In this document: in pieces, positions 44,280 to 52,449 of the stretch
Position numbering within the stretch: the stretch's first letter is position 1
Layout: each line of letters opens with the position of its first letter
Assembly: GCF_041320705.1 (NCBI RefSeq)
Contig: NZ_JBGGTQ010000004.1
Span: 186,001 to 250,000, forward strand
Length of the DNA stretch: 64,000 nucleotides
From: Kineococcus mangrovi
Lineage (GTDB): Bacteria > Actinomycetota > Actinomycetes > Actinomycetales > Kineococcaceae
Direction: 5' to 3'
The notes under the pieces: model-generated
The model's database searches: none
Told to the model about the DNA's origin: nothing
Seen by the model: only the letters and a program-made list of their open reading frames with translations
Position numbers and translations under genes: made by a program

Positions 44280-45200
44280 TCACAACGTCAGTCCGAGGGC
44301 GAGCAGCGCGCCGGTCAGCAGCTCGAGCTGACCGGTGTCCTTGAGGACGGGGACCAGGTCGCGCCCCCGGGCGCCGCCCAGGACGGTCCGCAACGGCCGC
44401 TGCGCGAGGACGCCGGCGAGCAGCACGAGGGCCGCGAACGGGTGCCGCGGGACGGTCGTGAGGGCCGCGACGAACGCGCCGACGACGAGGCCGGCGTAGA
44501 GGGTCCGGGTGCGCCGCTCGCCCAGGCGCACCGCCAGGGTGCGCTTGCCGGCGATCGCGTCGGTGGGGACGTCGCGCAGGTTGTTGGCGACGAGGATGGC
44601 GCAGGCGAGGAACCCGACGCAGAAGGCGCCCGCCACGGCGCTGCCGCCGATCCGGCCGGCCTGGACGTACGTCGTGCCCAGCACGGCGACCAGGCCGAAG
44701 AAGACGAAGACGAAGACCTCCCCGAGCCCGGCGTACCCGTAGGGGCGCTTGCCGCCGGTGTAGTACCAGGCCGCGGCGACGCTGGCGGCCCCGACGAGCA
44801 GCAGCCACCAGGACCCCGACAGGGCCACGACGGCCAGCCCGGCCAGGCCCGCGACGGCGAAGCAGGCGAAGGCGGCGTCCCGGACGTGGCGGGGCTCGGC
44901 CGCCCCGGACCCGACGAGCCGGAACGGGCCGACCCGGTCGTCGTCGGTCCCGCGGATGCCGTCGGAGTAGTCGTTGGAGTAGTTCACACCGACCTGCAGC
45001 GCCAGGGAGACCACGAGGGCGAGCAGGGCGGGCACCCAGGCGAGGCCGTCGAGCGCGGCCGCGGCGCCCGTGCCCACGAGGACGGGGGTGACCGCGGCGG
45101 GCAGCGTGCGCGGGCGGGCCGCGGCGACCCACTGCCGGGCGGTGGCGCGCCGGTGGGTCACCGGGCTGGCGGGCAGGGGCAGGGGTGCGGGGTCGGACAC
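44280..45200 (-). CDS. menA: 1,4-dihydroxy-2-naphthoate polyprenyltransferase
   Basis: This predicts 306 residues and eight or nine helices of the UbiA fold. The first Asp-rich motif is NYSNDYSDGIRGTDDDR near 85, the second NNLRDVPTDAIAGKRTL near 208. It attaches a polyprenyl chain to DHNA to give demethylmenaquinone, at the membrane. The GTG at 45200 is chosen over TTG 45218; CACGAT lies 8 nt before it. The chain donor would come from the synthase at 61036. Confidence 0.93.
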   Translation of the reverse strand: MSDPAPLPLPASPVTHRRATARQWVAAARPRTLPAAVTPVLVGTGAAAALDGLAWVPALLALVVSLALQVGVNYSNDYSDGIRGTDDDRVGPFRLVGSGAAEPRHVRDAAFACFAVAGLAGLAVVALSGSWWLLLVGAASVAAAWYYTGGKRPYGYAGLGEVFVFVFFGLVAVLGTTYVQAGRIGGSAVAGAFCVGFLACAILVANNLRDVPTDAIAGKRTLAVRLGERRTRTLYAGLVVGAFVAALTTVPRHPFAALVLLAGVLAQRPLRTVLGGARGRDLVPVLKDTGQLELLTGALLALGLTL

Positions 45201-45257
45201 GAGCGTCCATCGTGCCAACCCGCCCCGGAGACCACGGGGTCGGGTTCGGGTGGTCCG

Positions 45258-45515
45258 TCACAGGCCACGGAGGAAGTCCTCGTCGTCGTCCGGGCCCCGC
45301 GGGGCCGGCCGCGAACCGTACGAGCGCGGCGGCTGCTCGACGGGCCGGCCGGCGACGACGTAGGCGACACCGCCGACGAGGGGCAGGAGGAGCACCAGCA
45401 GCACCCACGCCCAGCGGGGCAGGTTCCGCAGGGTGCCCTCCGGGGCCTGGGCGATGCTCACCAGGCACCACACGGTGAGGGCCAGGATCAGCACGATCGG
45501 CACCACGCGGGTCAT
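45258..45515 (-). CDS. PLDc_N-type two-helix membrane protein
   Basis: This predicts 85 residues: two helices (VVPIVLILALTVWCLVSI and WAWVLLVLLLPLVGGVAYVV) joined by a short loop, then AGRPVEQPP and an acidic tail. This is the phospholipase D-nuclease N-terminal pattern with no nuclease part. GAGACT (45521-45526) ends 5 nt before the ATG, so the transcript is probably leaderless. The gene lies between menA and menE. Confidence 0.82.
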   Translation of the reverse strand: MTRVVPIVLILALTVWCLVSIAQAPEGTLRNLPRWAWVLLVLLLPLVGGVAYVVAGRPVEQPPRSYGSRPAPRGPDDDEDFLRGL

Positions 45516-45558
45516 GCCCCAGTCTCGCACCCGCCGGCGGGGTCCCCCACCGCGGAGG

Positions 45559-46737
45559 TCACGGACCCTCGGCCGCCAGGGCCCGCAACCGCGTCCGGTC
45601 GGGCTTGCCCGGGCCCCGCAGCGGCAGCTCCGGCAGGACGAGCAGCTGCCGGGGGGCCGCCCAGCGCTCCAGGGCCCCGGCGACCCGGTCGCGGACCTCG
45701 CCCAGCGTCGGTGGCGTGCCCGCCGGCACCACGCACGCCACGACGCGCTGGCCCCACTGCGCGTCGGGCACGCCGACGACGACGACCTCGGCGATCCCGG
45801 GGGTCCCGGTCAGCGCCTCCTCGACGAGACCGGGGGCCAGCTTCAGCCCCCCCGTGGTGATGAGGTCGTCGACCCGCCCCAGGACCCGCACCCGCCCGTC
45901 GCCGACCTCGGCGGTGTCGTCGGTGCGGAACGCGCGCGGGCCCGGACCCGCCGGGAAGGCCGGGTGCCCGGGCCGGCCGCGGTAGCCGCGCGCCACGACC
46001 GGCCCGGACAGCACGAGCCGGCCGTCCTGGACCTGTGCGTGGACGCCGTCGAGGGGCCGGCCGTCGTAGACGCAGCCGCCGCACGTCTCGCTGGAGCCGT
46101 AGGTGGTGACCACCCGGACGCCGGCCGCCCGTGCCCGGGCCAGCAGCGGGGCCGGGGTCGCGGCCGAGCCGACGAGGACCGCGGCGTACCGGCGCAGCGC
46201 GGCGACGGGCTCGTCGTCCGGCGCGTCGAGCAGCCGGACGAGCTGGGTCGGCACGAGGGAGGTCAGCAGCTGCGTGCCGGTGGTGGCGGCGGTCGCGGCG
46301 ACGAACGCCTCGGGGGTGAACGGGCCGGGGGGCAGCACGACGGGTTCGGTCCCCGCGCGCGCCGACCGCAGCAGCACCTGCAGGCCCGCGACGTGGTGGG
46401 CGGGCAGCGCGAGCACCCACTGCTGGCTGCCCGGCCCGGGGGAGAGCCGCGCCGCCGTCGCGGCGGCGGAGGCGCGCAGGGCCCCGGCGGGCAGCAGGGC
46501 GCCCTTGGGGGTCCCCGTCGAACCGGAGGTCGCCACGACGACCGCCGTCGGGTCGGCCGGGTCGTCCTCACCGCCGGCCAGGACCTCCCCGGGGCGCAGG
46601 CCCGGGTCGGGGGCGGCGCCCGCGGCGTGGGGGAGCAGGGCGTGGCCGAGCTCGCCGGCCAGGGCCCGCGCCAGGGTCGGCAGGAGCTCCAGGACGGTCT
46701 CGCCGGCCGGGACGGCGAGGGGGAGCAGCGGTCGCAC
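45559..46737 (-). CDS. menE: o-succinylbenzoate-CoA ligase
   Basis: This predicts 392 residues, short like other actinobacterial MenE. The AMP-binding P-loop is VVVATSGSTGTPKGALL near 67. TTYGSSETCGGCVYDG, FRTDDTAEVGDGRVRVLGR with the adenylate Asp, and the C-terminal Lys in RGPGKPDRTRL complete the fold. It makes OSB-CoA for MenB. TAGCCT (46744-46749) ends 6 nt before the GTG at 46737. Confidence 0.93.
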   Translation of the reverse strand: MRPLLPLAVPAGETVLELLPTLARALAGELGHALLPHAAGAAPDPGLRPGEVLAGGEDDPADPTAVVVATSGSTGTPKGALLPAGALRASAAATAARLSPGPGSQQWVLALPAHHVAGLQVLLRSARAGTEPVVLPPGPFTPEAFVAATAATTGTQLLTSLVPTQLVRLLDAPDDEPVAALRRYAAVLVGSAATPAPLLARARAAGVRVVTTYGSSETCGGCVYDGRPLDGVHAQVQDGRLVLSGPVVARGYRGRPGHPAFPAGPGPRAFRTDDTAEVGDGRVRVLGRVDDLITTGGLKLAPGLVEEALTGTPGIAEVVVVGVPDAQWGQRVVACVVPAGTPPTLGEVRDRVAGALERWAAPRQLLVLPELPLRGPGKPDRTRLRALAAEGP

Positions 46738-46847
46738 CGGCGCAGGCTACGTCCGCCGTGCCGTGACCGGGTCGACGCGGGGGGTGGTGATCTTCGAGCG
46801 TCGCGGGGGACGTCGCAGGTCAGCGGCGTCGCCGGGTTGCTCCGATC

Positions 46848-46920
46848 GAGTGCCAGGACTCCGCGCGTCCTTGATCGAGCGTGACCAAGTGGTCTCGGAG
46901 TGTCAGGATGAGCCGCGTCC
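46848..46920 (+). repeat. Two 23-bp imperfect direct repeats upstream of the GGDEF-EAL gene
   Basis: 46848-46870 and 46898-46920 both begin GAGTG, share CAGGA and end CGCGTCC, with 17 of 23 bases identical. They are exactly 50 bp apart, close to five helical turns. They lie in the divergent region between menE and the gene starting at 46953, the second one 33 bp before its start, and may bind a regulator. Confidence 0.4.
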
Positions 46921-46952
46921 GGGACGGCAGGGGACGACTGGGGGAGGTGCCG

Positions 46953-49355
46953 ATGAGCGCAGGCGTGCGAGAACGCCGGCCGGTGGCCAGCGTCCTGTTC
47001 GACGGTGCCGTCACCGTCGCCGCCCTCGCCACCGTCGTCACGGCCGCCGGGTCCTTCCTGCGCGCCGAAGGGGGGCCGGCCTGGTCCGAGCTGGTCCTGT
47101 GCCTCGTCCTGGGCGTCCCGCTCATGCAGGTGCTGACGCGGTTCCCCTTCCAGATCAACACCAAGCACGCCGGCGTCGAGGTGCAGTTCGACGTCGGGGT
47201 CCTCGTCTTCCTGCTCTGCTTCGCGCCGCCCACCACCGCGGCGCTGGCCTGGTGCCTGTGCGTCGTCCCGACGAACCTGCTGCAGCGCAAGCGCTGGGTC
47301 AGCCGGGTCTTCAACGCGAGCGTGGGGGTGCTGTTCCTGCCGGTGGTGCTCGTCGTGCTGGGGGCCTTCGGGGTGTCCGGCGCGCTCGAAGGGGTCGGCC
47401 CCGTCCACGCGATCGCGATGAGCCCCAGCGCGACCGAGTTCGTCGCCGTCCTCACCGCCGTCCTCGCCGTGTTCGTCGTCGACGTCGGCATCTCGGCCGT
47501 CTCCGTCGCCGTGCAGGAGCGCACCGGCCTGCGCCAGGAACTGCTGCACTCCGGTGCCTGGCTCGCCGGCGGCACCATCGTCGCCGTCGGTGGCCTGGGC
47601 TACCTCGGCGGCCTCGTGTACTTCAAGCTGCCGCACTGGGTGGCGCTGCTCCTCGTCATCCCCATGGTCGTGACGATGGTCGCGACCCGCGCCATGCGCG
47701 AGACCCGCGACGTCGCCCGCCGCAGCGAGGCCCTCTTCGAGGCGGCCACCGCCCTGCACACCCAGGGCCGGCGCACCGACCTCGCCCGCGCCCTGCAGAA
47801 GCACGCCCGCATGGTCGCCGGGACCCCCGCCGCGATGGTGCGCTCCGTCGGCCCCGGGGAGGACGAGATCGGCGTCCCCGTCGTCGCCGGCGACGGCCTC
47901 GTCCTCTACATCACCGCCCCCCGGCGTCGCGACCCCAACCAGCGCGCCGCGGACGAGAAGGCGCTGGAGGCCCTGGCCTCCGTGGGGGAGGCGGCGTTCT
48001 TCCGCGTCAGCGCCAGCGAGGAGATGCACGGTCTGGCCCGCCGCGACGTGGTCACCAGCCTGCCGAACCGGCTGCAGTTCTCCGAGCACCTCGCCACCGA
48101 GCTCGACCGGGCCCGCGAGAACGACCGGCTGGGCCGCCTCGTCGTCCTGTACCTCGACCTCGACGGCTTCAAGGCCGTCAACGACCGGTTCGGCCACGAC
48201 GCCGGGGACGAGCTCCTGCGGGTGGTGGGGTCGCGGCTGCGCGACACCCTGCGCGGGGGCAGCACGGTCGCCCGCCTCGGCGGGGACGAGTTCGCCGTCC
48301 TGCTGCCGGACTGCCTCGACGTCGAGGGCCTGTGCCGGCGGGTGCTCACCGCCCTGCGCGGGGAGGTCCGCATGCGCGGGCACGTCGTGCGGGTCCAGGG
48401 GTCGATCGGGTTGTCCCGCGCCCGCCCCGGCGACGACGTCGGGACGCTGCTGCGCAACGCCGACACCGCCATGTACCGGGCCAAGGCCACCGGCAAGAAC
48501 CGCTGGGTGGAGTTCCGGCCCGAACTGCTCGAGGAGGAGATCGCCCGCCTGCAGGTGATCGAGGACCTGCAGCAGGCGCCCGCCGAGGCGTTCGTCGTGC
48601 ACTACCAGCCCATCGTGGACCTGCAGCACACCGGGGCCGGGGCCATCGGCGCCCCCGTCGTCGGCCTGGAGGCCCTGGTCCGCTGGCGCCGCGACCGCGG
48701 CGGGGCCGTCGAACCCCTCGTGGGACCGGACGAGTTCATCGGGCTCGCCGAACGCTCCGGCACCGTGGTGGGGATCGGCGACTCGGTGCTGCGCCAGGTC
48801 GCCCGCGACTCCTCCCGGATCCAGGAGCAGGCCGGCCGCCGGCTCGACCTCATGGTGAACGTCTCGCCCGTGCAGCTGCGCCACCCCGACTTCACCGTGC
48901 GCGTGGCGGCCGCCGTGCGCCAGACCGGGGCGAGCGGCTGCCGGCTGCACCTGGAGATGACCGAGTCCGTCATGATTGACGACGACGTCGTGGACCGGTT
49001 GCGCGACCTCGCCGACACCGGTGCGCAGCTCACCATCGACGACTTCGGGACCGGTTTCTCCTCCCTCGGGTACCTGCGCCACCGGCCGTTCTCCTCGTTC
49101 AAGATCGACCGCAGCTTCGTGCGCGACATCGCGACCGAGCCCACCGCCCGCGCCCTCGTCGAGGGCATGGTGAAGATGGGTCAGGCCCTCGGGCTGACGA
49201 TCGTCGCCGAGGGCGTCGAGCACGTCGAGCAGGCCGAGATCCTGCGCGAGATGGGGTGCCACCTCGCCCAGGGGCACCTGTACTGCCGGCCGGTGCCCGT
49301 GGAGGAGATCGAGGACGTGCTGTCCGCGCCGCTGGCGCCCAAGCTCACCGCCTGA
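46953..49355 (+). CDS. Membrane GGDEF-EAL c-di-GMP signalling protein
   Basis: This predicts 800 residues. About seven N-terminal helices (to residue 245) form a sensor of MASE type. A GAF-like stretch (near 260-345) leads to GGDEF (VARLGGDEFAVLL near 442) and EAL (GLEALVRWRRD near 570; LHLEMTESVMIDD; TIDDFGTGFSSLGYLR; AQGHLYCRPVP). Both active-site signatures look intact; there is no RxxD I-site (the position reads RGGS). It may make or break c-di-GMP. The ATG at 46953 has GGGGGAGG 5 nt upstream. Confidence 0.9.
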   Translation: MSAGVRERRPVASVLFDGAVTVAALATVVTAAGSFLRAEGGPAWSELVLCLVLGVPLMQVLTRFPFQINTKHAGVEVQFDVGVLVFLLCFAPPTTAALAWCLCVVPTNLLQRKRWVSRVFNASVGVLFLPVVLVVLGAFGVSGALEGVGPVHAIAMSPSATEFVAVLTAVLAVFVVDVGISAVSVAVQERTGLRQELLHSGAWLAGGTIVAVGGLGYLGGLVYFKLPHWVALLLVIPMVVTMVATRAMRETRDVARRSEALFEAATALHTQGRRTDLARALQKHARMVAGTPAAMVRSVGPGEDEIGVPVVAGDGLVLYITAPRRRDPNQRAADEKALEALASVGEAAFFRVSASEEMHGLARRDVVTSLPNRLQFSEHLATELDRARENDRLGRLVVLYLDLDGFKAVNDRFGHDAGDELLRVVGSRLRDTLRGGSTVARLGGDEFAVLLPDCLDVEGLCRRVLTALRGEVRMRGHVVRVQGSIGLSRARPGDDVGTLLRNADTAMYRAKATGKNRWVEFRPELLEEEIARLQVIEDLQQAPAEAFVVHYQPIVDLQHTGAGAIGAPVVGLEALVRWRRDRGGAVEPLVGPDEFIGLAERSGTVVGIGDSVLRQVARDSSRIQEQAGRRLDLMVNVSPVQLRHPDFTVRVAAAVRQTGASGCRLHLEMTESVMIDDDVVDRLRDLADTGAQLTIDDFGTGFSSLGYLRHRPFSSFKIDRSFVRDIATEPTARALVEGMVKMGQALGLTIVAEGVEHVEQAEILREMGCHLAQGHLYCRPVPVEEIEDVLSAPLAPKLTA

Positions 49356-49375
49356 CGCGCCGCCTCGACCCCGGG

Positions 49376-49409
49376 CGACGTCGCGCTCGCACGGGACGAC
49401 GCGACGTCG
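49376..49409. terminator. Inverted repeat between convergent genes
   Basis: CGACGTCGCG (49376-49385) pairs with CGCGACGTCG (49400-49409) around a 14-nt loop. It lies 21 bp after the GGDEF-EAL stop and 59 bp before the end of the convergent menB gene, so it may stop both. Confidence 0.5.
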
Positions 49410-49467
49410 TCCGAGCCTCCGGCCACCGGCTCCGGGAACGGCCGGGACCGCTCGCTGCCGACCCCGC

Positions 49468-50409
49468 TCAGAAGTACCAGGGGAATGGGGACCAGTCCGG
49501 CTCGCGCTTGCCCAGGAACGCGTCCCGGCCCTCCACGGCCTCGTCGGTCATGTACGCCAGCCGCGTCGCCTCCCCGGCGAACACCTGCTGGCCGACCATC
49601 CCGTCGTCCACGGCGTTGAACGCGAACTTCAGCATCCGCTGCGCCGTGGGGGACTTGCCGTTGATCTCCGCGGCCCACCGCAGCGCCGTCGCCTCCAGCT
49701 CGGCGTGCGGGACGACCTCGTTGACCATGCCCATCTCGTGCGCCTGCTGGGCGGTGTAGGGGCGGCCGAGGAAGAAGATCTCGCGGGCGAACTTCTGGCC
49801 CACCTGCCGGGCCAGGTACGCCGAGCCGTAGCCGGCGTCGAACGAGCCGACGTCGGCGTCGGTCTGCTTGAACCGGGCGTGCTCGGCGCTGGCCAGGGTG
49901 AGGTCGGCCACGACGTGCAGGCTGTGCCCGCCGCCGGCGGCCCACCCCGGCACGACGGCGATGACGACCTTCGGCATGAACCGGATGAGCCGCTGCACCT
50001 CCAGGACGTGCAACCGGCCGCCCTCGGCCTTCGCGCGCGCCTCGTCGACCGTGTCCGACGTCTCCCCGCCGGCGTACTGGTACCCCGAGCGGCCGCGGAT
50101 GCGCTGGTCCCCGCCGGAGCAGAACGCCCAGCCGCCGTCCTTCGGGCTCGGCCCGTTCCCGGTCAGCAGCACGCACCCGACGTCGGGGGTGCGGCGCGCG
50201 TGGTCCAGGGCCCGCGCGAGCTCGTCGACCGTCCCGGGGCGGAAGGCGTTGCGGACCTCGGGGCGGTCGAAGGCGATCCGCACCGTCCCGCGCGCCGGGC
50301 CGTCCACGACGCTGCGGTGGTAGGTGACGTCCTGCAGGTCCTCGAACCCCGGCACCTCCGTCCAGGCCGACGGGTCGAAGGTCTCGCTCACACCGGGAAG
50401 GGCCGACAC
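49468..50409 (-). CDS. menB: 1,4-dihydroxy-2-naphthoyl-CoA synthase
   Basis: This predicts 313 residues of the crotonase fold. FDRPEVRNAFRPGTVDEL, the oxyanion loop FCSGGDQRIRG, VPGWAAGGGHSLHVVADLTL, the Asp in DADVGSFDAGYG and the C-terminal DWSPFPWYF are all as in MenB. It closes the second ring of the naphthoate. TAGGCT (50416-50421) ends 6 nt before the GTG at 50409. It is divergent from menC. Confidence 0.96.
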   Translation of the reverse strand: MSALPGVSETFDPSAWTEVPGFEDLQDVTYHRSVVDGPARGTVRIAFDRPEVRNAFRPGTVDELARALDHARRTPDVGCVLLTGNGPSPKDGGWAFCSGGDQRIRGRSGYQYAGGETSDTVDEARAKAEGGRLHVLEVQRLIRFMPKVVIAVVPGWAAGGGHSLHVVADLTLASAEHARFKQTDADVGSFDAGYGSAYLARQVGQKFAREIFFLGRPYTAQQAHEMGMVNEVVPHAELEATALRWAAEINGKSPTAQRMLKFAFNAVDDGMVGQQVFAGEATRLAYMTDEAVEGRDAFLGKREPDWSPFPWYF

Positions 50410-50479
50410 GCCCCGAGCCTAGGACCCGGACCCCGGGGGACCTGCGCCGGACCGTGCCGGGCCGCGCCATGCTGGGGCC
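50410..50479. promoter_or_regulatory. menB-menC divergent leaderless promoters
   Basis: In 70 bp two genes diverge. TAGGCT (50416-50421, minus) ends 6 nt before the menB GTG. CATGCT (50468-50473, plus) ends 6 nt before the menC GTG. The two -10 boxes are 46 bp apart, so polymerases would compete for the space. No -35 box is convincing. Confidence 0.6.
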
Positions 50480-51535
50480 GTGCCCGCCGCCCTCCCCGAG
50501 GTCCCGCCCTTCGACCTGCCGCCCGTGCAGGAGCTGCTCGAGCGCGCCCACGTCGTCCGGCTCCCGCTGCGCCGCCGCTTCCGCGGCCTCCTCGAGCGCG
50601 AGGCCGTCCTGCTCGACGGCCCGGCCGGCTGGGGGGAGTTCGCCCCCTTCCTGGAGTACGGGCCCGCCGAGGCCGGCCGCTGGCTGGAGGCCGGGGTCGA
50701 GGCCGCCTGGCACGGCTGGCCCGCGCCGCGCCGCGACCGGGTCGAGGTCAACGCCACCGTCCCGGCCGTCCCGGCGCACGACGTCCCCGCGGTCCTGGCG
50801 GCCTTCCCCGGCTGCCGCACCGCGAAGGTCAAGGTCGCCGAGGCGGGCGCGGACCCCGCGACCCGGCTGCGGGAGGACGTCGCCCGCGTCGCCGCCGTCC
50901 GCGACGTCCTCGGCCCGTCCGGGCGGGTCCGCGTCGACGCCAACGCCGGGTGGGGCGTGGACGAGGCCGAGCGCGCCCTCGGCGAGCTGGCCCCCCTGGG
51001 CCTGGAGTACGCCGAGCAGCCCTGCGCGACCCTGGAGGAGATGGCCGACCTGCGCCGCCGCCTCGCCGCCGCCGGCACGGTCGTGCCGCTCGCCGCCGAC
51101 GAGAGCGTCCGCAAGGCCGAGGACCCCCTGCGCGTCGCCGGGCTGGAGGCCGCCGACGTCGTCGTGGTGAAGGTCGCGCCCCTGCGGGGGGTGCGGCCGG
51201 CGCTCGCGGTCGCGCAGGCGTGCGGGCTGCCCGTCGTCGTCTCCTCCGCGCTCGACACGAGCGTGGGCATCGCCGCCGGGACGGCCCTGGCCGCGGCGCT
51301 GCCGGAGCTGCCGTTCGCCTGCGGCCTCGGAACGGCCGCCCTGCTCGCCGCCGACGTCGTCGTCGCCCCGCTGCTGCCCACCGGCGGCGCGCTCCCGGTG
51401 GGCGCGGTCACGGCCGACCCCGACCTCCTGCGCCGCTCCCGGGCCCCGCAGGACCGGGTGCGGCACTGGCACGAGCGGCTGCGGGCCGCGCACGCCGCGG
51501 TGACGTCGGCCGCGGACCACCGACGGGACCGCTGA
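50480..51535 (+). CDS. menC: o-succinylbenzoate synthase
   Basis: This predicts 351 residues of the enolase superfamily. The first catalytic Lys lies in CRTAKVKVAEAG, the metal ligands in VRVDANAGWGVDEAE, EYAEQPC and PLAADESVRK, and the second Lys in DVVVVKVAPLRGV. It dehydrates SHCHC to OSB, the substrate of MenE. The stop TGA falls inside the first unit of a 12-bp repeat that runs into the next gene. Confidence 0.94.
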   Translation: MPAALPEVPPFDLPPVQELLERAHVVRLPLRRRFRGLLEREAVLLDGPAGWGEFAPFLEYGPAEAGRWLEAGVEAAWHGWPAPRRDRVEVNATVPAVPAHDVPAVLAAFPGCRTAKVKVAEAGADPATRLREDVARVAAVRDVLGPSGRVRVDANAGWGVDEAERALGELAPLGLEYAEQPCATLEEMADLRRRLAAAGTVVPLAADESVRKAEDPLRVAGLEAADVVVVKVAPLRGVRPALAVAQACGLPVVVSSALDTSVGIAAGTALAAALPELPFACGLGTAALLAADVVVAPLLPTGGALPVGAVTADPDLLRRSRAPQDRVRHWHERLRAAHAAVTSAADHRRDR

Positions 51536-51579
51536 CGTGGGCCCTGACGTGGGCACTGACGTGGGCCCTGACGTGGGCG
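51532..51579 (+). repeat. Four 12-bp tandem repeats spanning the menC stop and the next start
   Basis: Four units of CTGACGTGGGCN follow each other (51532, 51544, 51556, 51568). The first contains the menC stop. In the next gene's frame each encodes V-G-P/T-D and contains a GTG, so the copy number changes the N-terminus by four residues without a shift, and the true start is one of four GTGs. Confidence 0.8.
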
Positions 51580-52241
51580 GGCCGGGGAGCGAGCGCCCCC
51601 TGCGGGTCGTGGTGGTCGACGACGAGGCCCTGGTCCGTTCCGGGCTGACGATGATCCTGCAGGCCGGGGGTGACGTCCGCGTCGTCGGCGCCTGCTCGGG
51701 CGAGGATGCCGTCGCCCTCGTCGCCCGGGAACGGCCCGACGTCGTGCTCCTGGACGTCCGGATGCCGCTCGTCGACGGGGTCACGGTCCTGGAGGAGGTC
51801 CTGCGGGCCCCCTCACCACCGGCCGTCGCGATGCTCACCACCTTCGAGGGCGACCAGCAGGTGGCGCGGGCGCTGCGGGCCGGCGCGTCCGGGTTCCTGC
51901 TGAAGGACACCGACCCGCTCGGGCTCGTCCAGGCGGTCCGCTCCCTCGCCGCGGGCGGGGTCGTCCTGTCGCCGCGGGCGGCGCGCACCCTGCTCGCCGA
52001 GCACGCCGAGGCCGCCGGGGTGGGTCCGCCGACCTCGCGCGCGCTGGCCTCGCTGACCGCGCGTGAGCACGACGTCCTGGCCCTGCTCGCCCAGGGGATG
52101 TCCAACGCCGCCATCGGCGCCGAGCTCGACCTCGGCGTCGGCACGGTGAAGGACCACGTCAGCTCGATCCTGGGCAAGCTGGCCGTCCGCAGCCGCGTGC
52201 AGGCCGCGCTCCTGGCCCGCCGGGTTCCGCCCGCCGGCTGA
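51537..52241 (+). CDS. NarL/LuxR-type response regulator
   Basis: This predicts up to 234 residues. The receiver has VVVVDDEALVRSGL, the phospho-Asp in DVVLLDVRMPLVDG near 75, a Thr in AMLTTFEG and the Lys in GFLLKDTDP. The HTH (LTAREHDVLALLAQGMSNAA, then VKDHVSSILGKL) follows. No histidine kinase gene is next to it. The start lies in the 12-bp repeat; the first GTG is given. It begins 1 bp after menC, so menC transcripts probably carry it. Confidence 0.9.
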   Translation: MGPDVGTDVGPDVGGPGSERPLRVVVVDDEALVRSGLTMILQAGGDVRVVGACSGEDAVALVARERPDVVLLDVRMPLVDGVTVLEEVLRAPSPPAVAMLTTFEGDQQVARALRAGASGFLLKDTDPLGLVQAVRSLAAGGVVLSPRAARTLLAEHAEAAGVGPPTSRALASLTAREHDVLALLAQGMSNAAIGAELDLGVGTVKDHVSSILGKLAVRSRVQAALLARRVPPAG

Positions 52242-52296
52242 GGCGGCGGGCCCGGCCGGGACCACGGCGGTGCGTGCCCGTCGTCCCCCGGGGGGA

Positions 52297-52324
52297 GGCA
52301 CCCCCGCCGTCGGAGGGGGGTGCC
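52297..52324 (+). terminator. GC-rich hairpin after the response-regulator gene
   Basis: GGCACCCCC (52297-52305) pairs with GGGGGTGCC (52316-52324) around a 10-nt loop, 55 bp after the stop. The 52242-52449 gap has further short inverted repeats and no gene that I can see. Confidence 0.55.
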
Positions 52325-52449
52325 GAGCCCGGTGGTCCCTCCCGCGGGCTGACGCGCCGGCACCCCCCTGTCGGGCACCGTCGAGGGGAACGGCCCGGGG
52401 TCCGGGCCGTCGGGGGGAACCGCGGGGGACCGCGGGGGGAGGCGGAGTC

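Noticed and set aside
45219-45257. Extra start of menA upstream at TTG 45218
   Set aside because: TTG 45218 adds only six residues without a ribosome site; GTG 45200 gives a normal MenA start, though neither is proven.
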